From: Deltaproteobacteria bacterium
Lineage (GTDB): Bacteria > Myxococcota_A > UBA9042 > DTJE01
Length of the DNA: 64,000 nucleotides
Direction: 5' to 3'
Assembly: GCA_029547805.1 (NCBI GenBank)
Contig: JAKPOP010000014.1
Coordinates: 1 to 64,000 of the forward strand
Shown: positions 24,557 to 34,069 of the stretch, in pieces
Position numbering within the stretch: the stretch's first letter is position 1
Layout: every line of letters begins with the position of its first letter
Translations under genes and position numbers: made by a program
The notes under the pieces: model-generated
What the model was told of the DNA's origin: nothing
Database searches by the model: none
Seen by the model: the letters and a program-made list of their open reading frames with translations, nothing else

Positions 24557-27427
24557 ATGAACCGTTCGCCACTGCGCCGGGTCTTTCTTGTCACATTGTG
24601 CCTCATTGGCTGCTCGGGGGACCCGCGGGACGCACCGCTGCCCCTCTCCCGGCCGGTCATCGATCGGAACTATCTGGTCGATGCCCACGGACGCTACCTG
24701 TCGTTCCACGGGGTCAACGTCTCGGGCAGCAGCAAGGTGCCCTACTGGATCCGGCTCCCGGGCCAGGACTGGCGGGCCCTGACCACCCAGGACCTGGGCC
24801 TGCCGCCCCACACCTACGACGTCTCCTTCGTGGGGCGCCCCTTCGCCCTGGACCCCGGATGGAAGCCCGGGGACGGGGTCGAGGCGATGATGGACAAGTT
24901 CCAGAACGCCCGGACCCAGATCCGCAGGCTCCGGGACGCCGGGTTCGACTCCTTCAGGCTGTTGTTGATCTGGGAGGCCGTCGAGCCAAACCGCCGCGGG
25001 GAGTATGACCGGGAGTTCCTGGCCTACTATCGGAAGATCGTCGAGATCTGCAACGAGACGGGCATCCAGGTCCTGGTGGACATGCACCACGACATGGTGA
25101 GCCGCCTGCTGTCCTCCCGCTACTCCGACCGGCCCACCTACCGGACCGCCGACGGGCGGACCGTCACCGCCGAGCCCGAAAGCCTGGAAGGCATCGTGCT
25201 GGCCCTCTTTCCGCCCTACACGGACCACGTCCGGGGCGATGGAATGCCAAAGTGGGCCGTCCAGGCGGCCCTCCCGGAGAAGGACCTGCGGCCCGAAAAC
25301 CCCTACTGGGGCATCCCCCGCATCGTGAGCCAGTTCACCCCCTCGCTGCTCTGCAAGGCCTGGGGCGTCTATTCGTGGGCCACGGGCGAGGAACCGGACG
25401 CCCTGATCGAGTTCGCGTGCAGCACGCTGGACCCCGCGAGCCCCAACTACGACCCCATCGACGGCCGGTCCTCGGTCTGTCAGGCCGTGGAGACCGTTTC
25501 GGACGACGACCTGCCGCCGTGGCTCAAGCACATCGCCCGGTTCGCCTGCAATGAGGAGTTCCCCATCGGGGAGCCTGGCACGGACCTGGCCTTCGGCCCC
25601 GAGAAGTCCTCGGACATGCTGCCCTTCTCCCAGTGGAGCATCGGCAGCATCACGAGCCTCGACGCCGAGCGGACCAACGTCGCCTTCTTCGGGTCCGACC
25701 GGGCCTTCCCGGGCCTCTATGCCCGGGAGTGCCGGGACGGCAGGTTCAACCCCAACGACCTCTACGGCTGCCCTCCGGACAAGGTCTTCTACCCCACCCA
25801 CCGGGTCTGCCGGGACCCGGACCGGGAGACCTGGCAGGTCGAGGGATGCAAGGACGTCCGGGAGGAGTTCTGGTCCCTCCGGGACTACCTCCAGGACGCC
25901 TTCGTCGGGGCCTGGCTGGAGGTGGTCCGATCGGTGAAGGACCTGCCCAACGTGATTGGCTACGACCTGCTCAACGAGCCGGTGGGCTACAACATCATGC
26001 TGGCGATCCAGGCCCTGGTGCAGATGGGTGGCGTGGACCAGGCGGCCATCGGCAATCTGGTCCGGGGCCTGGTGGCGGACCCGGCGGTCGCGGAGCGCAT
26101 CGAGCACCTGGTGCCGGCCCTGGGCCTGATCCCGGACCTGCCGCCGCTGCCCCCCGAGCCCGTCGCCCCGGTGCCGCCGGTGGCCCCCGTGGACCCGGGA
26201 CCTGACGCCGACCCCGAGCGGCAGCAGCGCTACCAGGTGGAGCGGGCCCTCTACCAGCGGGATCTGGAGGCCTACCTGCAGCAGCGGGCCGACTACGATG
26301 CCCGGATGGCCGCCTACCCGGCGGAGAAGGCCGAGGCCGAGGCCCGGCGCAAGGCCATGCTGAAGGCCTGGGGGCTCGTCTGGGAGGGCCCCACGTCGGC
26401 GGAGCCGGCCCTGGCCGATCGGGACGATGCCGGCGGCTGGAAGATGCAGGAGTTCCAACCGGACCTCTTCGCGGTGGTGGAACTGAACACCTCCTTCGAC
26501 TGGTCCTTCCTGCGCCCGATGTACCATCGCCTGGGCAACGCGATCCTGAAGGAGGACCCCGGTGCGATGCTGTTCCTGGAGGGGTCGATGGGCATTGGCA
26601 GCGTGGGCTACGACCTGGGCATGCCGACCCCCGACGGGCTCCAGGGCCACGTGGTCTTCGCGCCGCACCACTACGAGGACATCTTCCCGTTCCTGGGGTT
26701 CAACATGAACCCCCGGTTCTTCCAGGTGGAGGAGGTGGCCTTCCGGGACTACACGGAGGGGATGAAGGCCGCGGCCCAACTGGCGGTCCAGTCCCTGGGC
26801 AATGCCCCGGTGGTCTTCGGCGAGTTCGGGTCCTACTTCAACTTCAACGGCCTCGACCAGTCCATCGCCGACGACTACGTGATCACGAAGCACATCCTCG
26901 ACAACTACTACGAGGGCTTCGAGTCCCTGTTCGCGAGCCGGATGGTCTGGTGCTGGACCGAGACCAACGACGCCCGATTCGGGGACCTGTGGAACAAGGA
27001 GGACTTCAGCATCCTGGGCTTCGACGGGAACTTCCGGGGCCAGGAGGTCTGGGCCCGTCCCCATGCCCGGGCCCTGGCCGGCAAGCCCATCCGGACCCAC
27101 TTCTTCAGTCCGTTCCACTACTTCGACCGGGACAAGGGCGTTCCGAACCCTGTCGGGGAGTTCGAGGTGGTGTACCAGTCCAAGGAGACCACGGCCCCCA
27201 CCGAGATCCAGATTCCCTACGAGATCCAGTATCCAAATGGATTCTTCGTCTGGGCATCGGACGGGTCGGTGTGGTACGACCATGACCGGAGGATGCTGTT
27301 CCACCTGCCCGAGCGCGACGATCCGGGCGCCGAGCACTGGGTGCGCATCCGGCCCCCCATCGAGGGGTCCCCGGCGGTGGGCTGGCGCTACTTCTTCCGG
27401 GAGCACGAGGTCATCGAGGGGGATTGA
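24557..27427 (+). CDS. GH5 endoglycoceramidase-like lipoprotein, copy A
   Basis: A 956-residue surface lipoprotein (lipobox LIGC). The N-terminal part has the endoglycoceramidase opening (VDAHGRYLSFHGVNVSGSSK, then IQVLVDMHHDM). Catalytic acid/base Glu474 is in YDLLNEP and nucleophile Glu756 in VVFGEFGSYFNF. The C-terminus ends in the beta domain typical of GH5 endoglycoceramidases (SPFHYFDRDKGV ... QYPNGFFVWASDGSVWYD). An insertion at about residues 530-610 is Pro-rich then a charged, probably coiled-coil helix. Known relatives cut the glycan-ceramide bond of glycosphingolipids or galactosylceramides; the true substrate here is unproven. It is longer than most family members (about 490). The locus continues with a porin-like gene and a second copy. 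Confidence 0.85.
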   Translation: MNRSPLRRVFLVTLCLIGCSGDPRDAPLPLSRPVIDRNYLVDAHGRYLSFHGVNVSGSSKVPYWIRLPGQDWRALTTQDLGLPPHTYDVSFVGRPFALDPGWKPGDGVEAMMDKFQNARTQIRRLRDAGFDSFRLLLIWEAVEPNRRGEYDREFLAYYRKIVEICNETGIQVLVDMHHDMVSRLLSSRYSDRPTYRTADGRTVTAEPESLEGIVLALFPPYTDHVRGDGMPKWAVQAALPEKDLRPENPYWGIPRIVSQFTPSLLCKAWGVYSWATGEEPDALIEFACSTLDPASPNYDPIDGRSSVCQAVETVSDDDLPPWLKHIARFACNEEFPIGEPGTDLAFGPEKSSDMLPFSQWSIGSITSLDAERTNVAFFGSDRAFPGLYARECRDGRFNPNDLYGCPPDKVFYPTHRVCRDPDRETWQVEGCKDVREEFWSLRDYLQDAFVGAWLEVVRSVKDLPNVIGYDLLNEPVGYNIMLAIQALVQMGGVDQAAIGNLVRGLVADPAVAERIEHLVPALGLIPDLPPLPPEPVAPVPPVAPVDPGPDADPERQQRYQVERALYQRDLEAYLQQRADYDARMAAYPAEKAEAEARRKAMLKAWGLVWEGPTSAEPALADRDDAGGWKMQEFQPDLFAVVELNTSFDWSFLRPMYHRLGNAILKEDPGAMLFLEGSMGIGSVGYDLGMPTPDGLQGHVVFAPHHYEDIFPFLGFNMNPRFFQVEEVAFRDYTEGMKAAAQLAVQSLGNAPVVFGEFGSYFNFNGLDQSIADDYVITKHILDNYYEGFESLFASRMVWCWTETNDARFGDLWNKEDFSILGFDGNFRGQEVWARPHARALAGKPIRTHFFSPFHYFDRDKGVPNPVGEFEVVYQSKETTAPTEIQIPYEIQYPNGFFVWASDGSVWYDHDRRMLFHLPERDDPGAEHWVRIRPPIEGSPAVGWRYFFREHEVIEGD

Positions 27428-27474
27428 CGGCCCTCCCGGAAGGGAATGGGTCGCATCACGCAGGAGGGCATTGC

Positions 27475-28983
27475 ATGGCAACAAGGCACGTTGGACGGGG
27501 GTTCCTGGTCGCCCTGATGGTCATTCCCGGCCTGGCCATCCTCCCGACCGCGGTCCGGGCCGACGAGGCGGCGGATCGCATCCAGGCCCTGGAGGAGTCG
27601 GTACGGGCCCTCCAGCAGGAGGTCACGGCCCTCAAGGAGGCCCGGCCCTCCGGGGAGGAGGCCCCGGCCGCCGTCCGGGGGGTGGACGGGTCGCCGCTGC
27701 ACAGGCCGGCCTTCGAGGCCCACATGCAGCTCCACAACCTGCTGATCTTCCGCAACGACACCGACTTCGACCGCCGCAAGCCCCTCTACAACGAGAACGG
27801 GCAGACCAGCGGGGCCTTCGCGACGGTCTTCGGCCCGACGCTGACCTGGAACCTGACCGATGACATCCGGGTCTTCTACGAGGCCGAGGTCGGGCTCAAC
27901 TACTGGTCCAAGAACAACCCGGACCAGGAGAATGCCCTGGGGGCCGACATCTTCGTGCTCAAGCACCGGCAGATCTACGCCGAGGGGGCCCTGGCCGACG
28001 GGCGCTTCGGCTTCAAGGTCGGCTACCAGTACGCGACGGACTCCACCGCCCTGTTCCTGGGCCACTGGATCGGCGCGGCCCAGATCTGGTGGGCCCCGAA
28101 GAAGGACTGCCGGTGGTCCCTCCGGGCCGGCATGATCCCCGACCTGACCTACGAGGGCCTGTCCATCGTCGAGAACAACTTCCGCCACGACATCTTCACC
28201 TTCGGGATCGGGTGGGACCGCCAGTGGAACGACCACTGGTCCTGGAAGTTCGCGGTGGACAGCCTCTACGACACCCACGTGGTGGGTCGGCCCCGATGGC
28301 TCGTGGTCCCGAACCTGCACCTCGAGGGGCGGACCGGCTGGATGCGGGACGGGGCGGTCCGGGTCAGCGGCTTCGTGGACGCGGTGGTCCAGGGGGGCCG
28401 CAGCGAGAACAGCGCCCTCGACGGCGGCGACCAGACCCTGCTGGCCTGGGCGGCCCAGGGCAACCTGAAGGTCGAGACGCGGCCCGTGACGCTGGCCCTG
28501 AACGCCCTGGCCCTCTCCCCCGACGACGACTGGCAGGGCAACAACCGGGAGGGGTCCTTCTTCTACAGCAGCAAGTCCCAGAGCGCGACGCTCTACTTCA
28601 CTGAGGACGAGGTCCGGAACTGGTACGACCAGCTGGACCGCCGCATGGGCCGCTACGAGGGGGGCTTCTGGCAGCACCGGGCCGGGCTCTTCGTGGCGGA
28701 CCTCAAGGCGACGCTCACCGTCCTGCCCTGGTTCCGGCCCAGCGTGATCCTGGGCTACGGCATCGTGCTGAATCCCCACAACGCCCTGGGCGAGCGCCAG
28801 GTGGGCTTCGAGGGCAACCTGGACCTGGCCTTCCAGTGGACCCGGCACCTGGTGGCCCGGGTGCTGGTGGGCGGCATGGCCCCGGGGAAGGCCGCGGCGG
28901 CCCTGATGAACCAGATCGCCCCCCAGGACAAGGTGACCGACGGGCTCTGGTGGACCGAGGCGGCCCTGTCGCTGGTGTTCTGA
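27475..28983 (+). CDS. Outer-membrane porin-like beta-barrel protein
   Basis: A 502-residue protein. ATG 27475 has GGAGGG 6 bases upstream. Residues 1-29 are a signal peptide ending AVRADEA, followed by a short coiled coil (AADRIQALEESVRALQQEVT), the layout of OprP/OprO-like and other trimeric porins. The rest is alternating amphipathic strands rich in Trp/Tyr/Gly and ends in a terminal Phe (ALSLVF), the outer-membrane insertion signal. It lies between two GH5 lipoproteins, so it probably imports the sugars they release. A specific substrate cannot be read from sequence. Confidence 0.82.
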   Translation: MATRHVGRGFLVALMVIPGLAILPTAVRADEAADRIQALEESVRALQQEVTALKEARPSGEEAPAAVRGVDGSPLHRPAFEAHMQLHNLLIFRNDTDFDRRKPLYNENGQTSGAFATVFGPTLTWNLTDDIRVFYEAEVGLNYWSKNNPDQENALGADIFVLKHRQIYAEGALADGRFGFKVGYQYATDSTALFLGHWIGAAQIWWAPKKDCRWSLRAGMIPDLTYEGLSIVENNFRHDIFTFGIGWDRQWNDHWSWKFAVDSLYDTHVVGRPRWLVVPNLHLEGRTGWMRDGAVRVSGFVDAVVQGGRSENSALDGGDQTLLAWAAQGNLKVETRPVTLALNALALSPDDDWQGNNREGSFFYSSKSQSATLYFTEDEVRNWYDQLDRRMGRYEGGFWQHRAGLFVADLKATLTVLPWFRPSVILGYGIVLNPHNALGERQVGFEGNLDLAFQWTRHLVARVLVGGMAPGKAAAALMNQIAPQDKVTDGLWWTEAALSLVF

Positions 28984-29008
28984 GGCATCGGGAGCCAAGG
29001 AGGGAACC

Positions 29009-31591
29009 ATGCATGCACCTCGACGCCCATGGATTCTTGCGGCGCTGCTGATCCTGCTGCCCGGCTGCGCCGGGGAGGAACCGTCTTCGCCTCTGCCTCC
29101 CTCCGGGAGGGTCCGGACGCACCTGACCTGGCTCAAGGACTCGGAGGGCCGGTATCTCTACCTGCACGGCGTGAATCTCTCGGGAAGCACGAAGGTCCCG
29201 AAGGCCGTCGATGGGAAGGTCCTGACGCCCCAGGACCTCCGGGAGGCCTTCAACCGGGGGGTCCCCTCCTACGTGGGCAAGCCCTGGGACATCCAGGGCT
29301 GCTCGTTCCAGGCCGACGGGCGCTTCGACCCCTCCTCCGAGGCGACCTGCCAGGCGGCCCAGGAGATCCGGAAACTGCGCCGGGTCGGGTTCAACGTCTT
29401 CCGCTTCCTGCTGAACTGGGAGGGCGTGGAGCCCACCGCGCCGGGAAGATACGACGAGGCCTACCTCGACAGCATCGCGAAGCACGTCCAGGTGGCCCGA
29501 TACTATGGGGTCTACCTGTTGCTGGACATGCACCAGGACTCCTTCAGCCGCCATCTGGTCGTGCGGTACAACGAGAAGCCGTCCTACAAGGATGACCAGG
29601 GGCGCACCGTGTACCCCCCCCGGGGCAGCCTCGAGAACATGGTCCTGTCGCTGGTGGAGCCATACACCGACGCGGTCCGGGGCGAGGGCGCCCCCCGGTG
29701 GGCCGTCGAGGCCTGCCTCTACGAGAAGCGCCTCGATGCCGATACCTGGGGCGTGCCCCGGCTGATCTCCGGCATCAGCGAGGCCAACCTCTCGTCGATC
29801 ATCGACCTGCTCAAGAAGGTGATGCCCGGGTCCGGGGACGGCGGAGGTCCGGCGGTGCCGCCCTGGGTCAACGAACTGCTGGCCAAGATTCCCGATCCCG
29901 CGGTCCCGGTCACCGACACCTCGGACCTGCTGCCCTTCACGAACTGGGGCCTCATGTCCATGACCTCGATCGACACCGCCCGGTGCTTCGCCTGCCTGCT
30001 GTCGGGCTACTTTGGCGAGGACGACCCCTACCGGCGGGGCGGGGCCTTCAAGGGCCTCACGAAGGACGGGGTGCCCATCAGCCGATGGATGCAGGAGGCC
30101 TATGGGAAGATGTGGCGCCGGGTCGTGAAGGCCCTGAAGGACCAGAACGGCGGCACGGTGCCCGAGAACGTGATCGGCTACGACATCATCAACGAGCCCA
30201 ATGGCAACTTCATCACGATGACCGCCGCGGCGGCGATCTTCAACACCGGCTTCTACCAGTCCGCGAAGAGCTCGCTGGTGGACCTGCTGGGCAAGGACAC
30301 TGGCGAGCAGGTCTTCGACCTGTTGACGGCCCTGCGGCTGCTGCCGGTGGTGCCCGAGAAGCCCGGGGAGGGGGCCTCCCAGGCCGAGAAGGACGCCTGG
30401 CAGGCGGAGATCGACCGCCTGGCCCGGGACTGGGGCTTCCAGTATGCCGATTTCCTGGGGATCGCCGGCCTCAACGTCGGCTATGACCGGAACTTCATGA
30501 CCCCCTTCTACGAGGTCGTCGGCCGGGAGATCTTCGAGGAGGACCCCGACGCGGTGATCTGGTTCGAGCCGGCCATGAGCATCTCGATGGTCCTGGGCGG
30601 CGTGACCCAGGGGATGTGGGACATGGGGATGCTGAAGCCCCGGATCTGCCGCTGCGAGGACGAGAAGTCGGCGCTCCACGGCAAGGCCGTTGCCTGCGAC
30701 CTGCCGGCGGACCAGTGCGGCACGATCCGGGAGGCCGATACCGTCTATGCCCCCCACTACTACGCGGACATCTATCCGTTCCTGGGGTTCAACTACCCCT
30801 CCCGGGACTTCTCCCCGGAGGAGGTCCGCCACCGGGACTACGACGACGGGATCCGGGGGGTCCTCAAGGTGGTGGACTGGAACCTCGAGAAGATCCCGGC
30901 GGTGCTCGGGGAGTTCGGCACCTACTACAACTTCGGCGGCATCGAGAAGTCCCACGGGATGGACTATCTGGTGTCCTCCCACATCCTGGACAACTACTAC
31001 GAGAGCCTGGAGCGCCTGGGGATGCACCGGATGCTCTGGTGCTACACGCCCGACAACGACCCCCGGTACGGCGACTGGTGGAACAAGGAGGACTTCAGCA
31101 TCTGGCGGGGCTGGAAGGACCTGACCATCGACCGGGACATCGGGCTGGCGGAGCCCACGGTGACCACCACCGAACGGGCCCTGGCCGAGGGGGCCTTCCG
31201 GGCCCAGCAGGCCTGGTCGCGGCCCTACCCGAAGGCCCTGGCCGGCAAGCTCCTCTCGCTGCACTTCTACAGCCCCTATCACTACTTCGACCCCGACAAG
31301 GGGGAGGTCCCCCCGGAGCGGGAGTTCGAGGTGACCTACGCCGCCAAGGAGACCTCGGCCCCGACCCTGATCTTCGTGCCGGAGGTCCAGTACCCCGACG
31401 GCTTCTACGTCTGGCTCTCGGACGGCTACGCCTACTGGGACGAGGAGACCCGGACCCTGCTCCACTTCCCGACCAACGACGACCCGGGGGCCCGGCACTT
31501 CGTCCGGATCCTGCCGCCCCTGGAGGGCCGCCCGGCCACCGGCTGGAACTACTTCGTCCGGGGCGCGGACATCGTGGCCAAGGGACCGTGA
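29009..31591 (+). CDS. GH5 endoglycoceramidase-like lipoprotein, copy B
   Basis: An 860-residue lipoprotein (lipobox LPGC) paralogous to the enzyme at 24557. Same order of features: HGVNLSGSTKVP opening, LLLDMHQDSFSRH, acid/base Glu396 in YDIINEP, nucleophile Glu635 in LGEFGTYYNFGG, and the C-terminal beta domain (SPYHYFDPDKGEV ... QYPDGFYVWLSDGYAYWD). It lacks the long coiled-coil insertion of copy A. ATG 29009 has GGAGGG 6 bases upstream. Two diverged copies side by side suggest different glycan chains as substrates, an inference only. It is followed 43 bases later by an SSS symporter. Confidence 0.85.
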   Translation: MHAPRRPWILAALLILLPGCAGEEPSSPLPPSGRVRTHLTWLKDSEGRYLYLHGVNLSGSTKVPKAVDGKVLTPQDLREAFNRGVPSYVGKPWDIQGCSFQADGRFDPSSEATCQAAQEIRKLRRVGFNVFRFLLNWEGVEPTAPGRYDEAYLDSIAKHVQVARYYGVYLLLDMHQDSFSRHLVVRYNEKPSYKDDQGRTVYPPRGSLENMVLSLVEPYTDAVRGEGAPRWAVEACLYEKRLDADTWGVPRLISGISEANLSSIIDLLKKVMPGSGDGGGPAVPPWVNELLAKIPDPAVPVTDTSDLLPFTNWGLMSMTSIDTARCFACLLSGYFGEDDPYRRGGAFKGLTKDGVPISRWMQEAYGKMWRRVVKALKDQNGGTVPENVIGYDIINEPNGNFITMTAAAAIFNTGFYQSAKSSLVDLLGKDTGEQVFDLLTALRLLPVVPEKPGEGASQAEKDAWQAEIDRLARDWGFQYADFLGIAGLNVGYDRNFMTPFYEVVGREIFEEDPDAVIWFEPAMSISMVLGGVTQGMWDMGMLKPRICRCEDEKSALHGKAVACDLPADQCGTIREADTVYAPHYYADIYPFLGFNYPSRDFSPEEVRHRDYDDGIRGVLKVVDWNLEKIPAVLGEFGTYYNFGGIEKSHGMDYLVSSHILDNYYESLERLGMHRMLWCYTPDNDPRYGDWWNKEDFSIWRGWKDLTIDRDIGLAEPTVTTTERALAEGAFRAQQAWSRPYPKALAGKLLSLHFYSPYHYFDPDKGEVPPEREFEVTYAAKETSAPTLIFVPEVQYPDGFYVWLSDGYAYWDEETRTLLHFPTNDDPGARHFVRILPPLEGRPATGWNYFVRGADIVAKGP

Positions 31592-31634
31592 CGGGCCCGG
31601 GACGAGGCCCGGGAATCCTGTCGAGGAGGAACGG

Positions 31635-33326
31635 ATGGGGACGACGCAGCGGCTCGTGGAACTGGGGGTGCTGGACTGGGCCATCGTGGCCCTCTACTTC
31701 GTCGCGATCATCGGCATCGGCCTCTACCTGAAGGCCTTCACGAAGACCGGCGATGACTTCTTCCTGGCGGGCCGCCGGAACTCCTCCTGGGTGGCCGGGC
31801 TGGCCTTCCTGTCGGCCAACCTCGGGGCCCTCGAGATCCTGGGCTGGACCGGCGGCACGATGAAGTATGGGATGTTCGTCTCGCACTTCTACTGGGTGGG
31901 GGCCATCCCGGCGATGCTGTTCCTGGGCCTCTACATGATGCCGTTCTACTACTCGTCCAAGATCCACAGCGTGCCGGGATACCTGAAGCTGCGCTTCGAC
32001 GAGCGGACGCGGCTCCTCAACGCCTTCGCCTTCGCCATCATGACGCTCCTGATGAGCGGCATCAACCTCTACCTGATGGCCCTGGTGTTCAACGTGCTGC
32101 TGGGATGGGACTGGCACGTCAGCATGTGGGTCTCGGCGGCGGCCATCGGCTGCTACATCACCCTCGGGGGCCTCCTGAGCGCGATCTTCACCGAGATCGT
32201 CCAGTTCTTCCTGATCTGGGCGGGGCTCTTCCTGGTGTCGATCCTGGGCCTCGTGGAGATCGGCGGGCCGGCCCACCTGATGGACCAGTTGCCGGCGACG
32301 ATGACCTCCCTCTGGGCGACCACCGGGGACCCCTCCCAGAACGCCATGGGAGTCACCTGGCTGGGCCTCGCGATGGGCCTCGGGTTCGTGCTGTCCTTCG
32401 GCTACTGGACCACGGACTTCCTGGTCGTGCAGCGGGCCTTCAGCAGCAAGGACCTCCGGTCTGCCCGGCTGACGCCCATCACCGCCTCCTTCTTCAAGAT
32501 GGCGCTGCCGTTCATCGTCGTGGTGGCGGGTCTGGTGGCCTACAAACTGGGCATGGACCCGGCCAGCGGCTTCCACCTCCCGGAGGACCCCCAGAACCCG
32601 GGCAAGGTCTGGAACGACGCGGCGCTGCCCCTGCTGATCGCCCGCTACTACCCCACCGGCCTTGTGGGCCTGGGCATCACCGCGCTGCTGGCGGGCTTCA
32701 TGGCCGGGCAGGCCGGCAACGTGAGCGCCTTCAACACCGTATGGACCTACGACATCTACCGGGTGATCTTCCGCCCGAAGGCCTCCGACGCGCACCTGCT
32801 CTGGGTCGGCCGGGTCACCACGGTCGTGGGCATCCTGCTGTCGGTGGCCACGGCCTACGTGGCCATGCAGTTCAACACGATCATGGACTACATCCAGGCC
32901 ATCTTCTCCTGGGTCAACGCCCCCCTCTTCGCGACGATGCTGCTGGGGATGTTCTGGAAGCGCACGACCTCCGCGGGGGCCTTCTGGGGGCTGCTGGCCG
33001 GGATGCTGGTCTCCTTCGCCATCTTCCTGGGCTTCCGCTTCGGGTGGATCTCCGGGGACCTGGCCCGGTGGCTGACCTTCGCCGAGAACCCCTCGGACAT
33101 GAGCCGCAACCTCTGGCAGGCCTCCTGGGCCTGGGTCGTCTGTTTCCTGGTGACCATCGGGATCTCGCTGGTGACGCCCCCGAAGCCCGACTCGGAACTG
33201 GTGGGGCTCGTGAAGGGCCTGACCCCGGCGGTCGACGACGGCAAGGTGGCCTGGTGGGGCCGGCCGGCCTTCTGGGCGGCCCTGTCCCTGGCGGTGCTGG
33301 TGGCGCTGAACGTCTGGTTCTGGTGA
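31635..33326 (+). CDS. Sodium/solute symporter (SSS family), likely sugar
   Basis: A 563-residue inner-membrane protein with about 13-14 hydrophobic helices. The opening is AIVALYFVAIIGIGLYLKAF, followed by SSS hallmarks: DDFFLAGRRNSSWVAGLAFLSANLGALE, a GWTGG-type turn, and VPGYLKLRFDERTRLLNA. The SglT/SGLT-like sequence around LGGLLSAIFTEIVQFFLIWAG is also seen. Sodium-driven uptake of galactose or glucose is the likely role given galK downstream, but specificity is inferred. GAGGAGG lies 6 bases before ATG 31635. Probably one operon with the GH5 and porin genes. Confidence 0.92.
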   Translation: MGTTQRLVELGVLDWAIVALYFVAIIGIGLYLKAFTKTGDDFFLAGRRNSSWVAGLAFLSANLGALEILGWTGGTMKYGMFVSHFYWVGAIPAMLFLGLYMMPFYYSSKIHSVPGYLKLRFDERTRLLNAFAFAIMTLLMSGINLYLMALVFNVLLGWDWHVSMWVSAAAIGCYITLGGLLSAIFTEIVQFFLIWAGLFLVSILGLVEIGGPAHLMDQLPATMTSLWATTGDPSQNAMGVTWLGLAMGLGFVLSFGYWTTDFLVVQRAFSSKDLRSARLTPITASFFKMALPFIVVVAGLVAYKLGMDPASGFHLPEDPQNPGKVWNDAALPLLIARYYPTGLVGLGITALLAGFMAGQAGNVSAFNTVWTYDIYRVIFRPKASDAHLLWVGRVTTVVGILLSVATAYVAMQFNTIMDYIQAIFSWVNAPLFATMLLGMFWKRTTSAGAFWGLLAGMLVSFAIFLGFRFGWISGDLARWLTFAENPSDMSRNLWQASWAWVVCFLVTIGISLVTPPKPDSELVGLVKGLTPAVDDGKVAWWGRPAFWAALSLAVLVALNVWFW

Positions 33327-33359
33327 AATGGGGGGCCCCTGGGCCCCGGGAGGGTGTCC

Positions 33360-33569
33360 ATGTCCGAACCGCGAGAACCCTTGCCCATCTGGTTCTTCGT
33401 CGGGGTGATCCTGCTCGTCTATGGGGGTCTGGTCATCCTGGGGGATGCCACGAACCTCCGGGAGATCCGGCTGTCCCATCTCCATCCGGGCCTCTGGTGG
33501 GGCGGCGGCATGGTGGTCTTCGGGGCCCTCTTCACGGCCCTGGGCCTCTGGACTCACCGGCAGGGCTGA
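33360..33569 (+). CDS. Small two-helix membrane protein
   Basis: A 69-residue protein starting at ATG 33360 (GGAGG 6 bases upstream; the GTG at 33354 is too close to it). Two hydrophobic segments (IWFFVGVILLVYGGLVIL and GGGMVVFGALFTALGLW) flank a short polar loop. Small proteins of this form are commonly encoded next to SSS symporters in this type of locus. Its function is unknown; an accessory role for the transporter is possible. Confidence 0.75.
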   Translation: MSEPREPLPIWFFVGVILLVYGGLVILGDATNLREIRLSHLHPGLWWGGGMVVFGALFTALGLWTHRQG

Positions 33570-33645
33570 CCCGCAGCGACCCCTCCCCGGGCGCCCGGAC
33601 GGGTCGCCATGCACCAGCACGGAGGCGCCCCGCTGGGAGGATGCC

Positions 33646-34059
33646 ATGCGCACCGTCTCGACCCGCCCCCCGTCCTTTCCCGACGCCCCGACGAACGTCC
33701 CGTTGGTCCCGGTGGAACCCGAACGCTGGCAGGTCCTCTGCGGCGATGGGGGCCACTGGCGGGTGGGAGTCTATTCCCCGCCAGAGGACCGCCTGGGAGC
33801 CTGCCGGGAACTGGAGTGGCACGACTGCCCCGAACTCTTCCTGCTGATGTCGGGACGGGTCACGCTGGTCCTCTCCGACGGGGCCGGAGGGGTCCGGGAG
33901 ATGCCCCTGGAGCCGGGCCGGCCGGTGCTGGTCACGGTCCCCCACTCGGCCTATTGTCCCGACGGGCCCCACGGCGGGACCTGCCTGGTGGTCGAGCGGG
34001 ACTCCTTCGACACCGAGTACCGGGAGGTGGAGGCCTGGAAGGCCCCCTTCCCGACCTGA
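33646..34059 (+). CDS. Cupin-like small protein
   Basis: A 137-residue protein. ATG 33646 has GGGAGG 5 bases upstream. The middle has a cupin-like strand order with 'EWHDCPELFLLMSGRVTLVL' and, later, PLEPGRPVLVTVPHSAYCP, similar to motif 1 and motif 2 of small cupins. The usual metal ligands (two His, Glu, His) are only partly present. The end is FDTEYREVEAWKAPFPT. A role as a sugar-binding or isomerase-type cupin of the glycan locus is possible but unproven. Confidence 0.65.
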   Translation: MRTVSTRPPSFPDAPTNVPLVPVEPERWQVLCGDGGHWRVGVYSPPEDRLGACRELEWHDCPELFLLMSGRVTLVLSDGAGGVREMPLEPGRPVLVTVPHSAYCPDGPHGGTCLVVERDSFDTEYREVEAWKAPFPT

Positions 34060-34069
34060 GGAGCATGCC

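Noticed and set aside
23762-27484. A 1240-codon minus-strand frame over the GH5 gene
   Set aside because: Antisense shadow of the sigma factor and GH5 copy A, with no recognisable domain.
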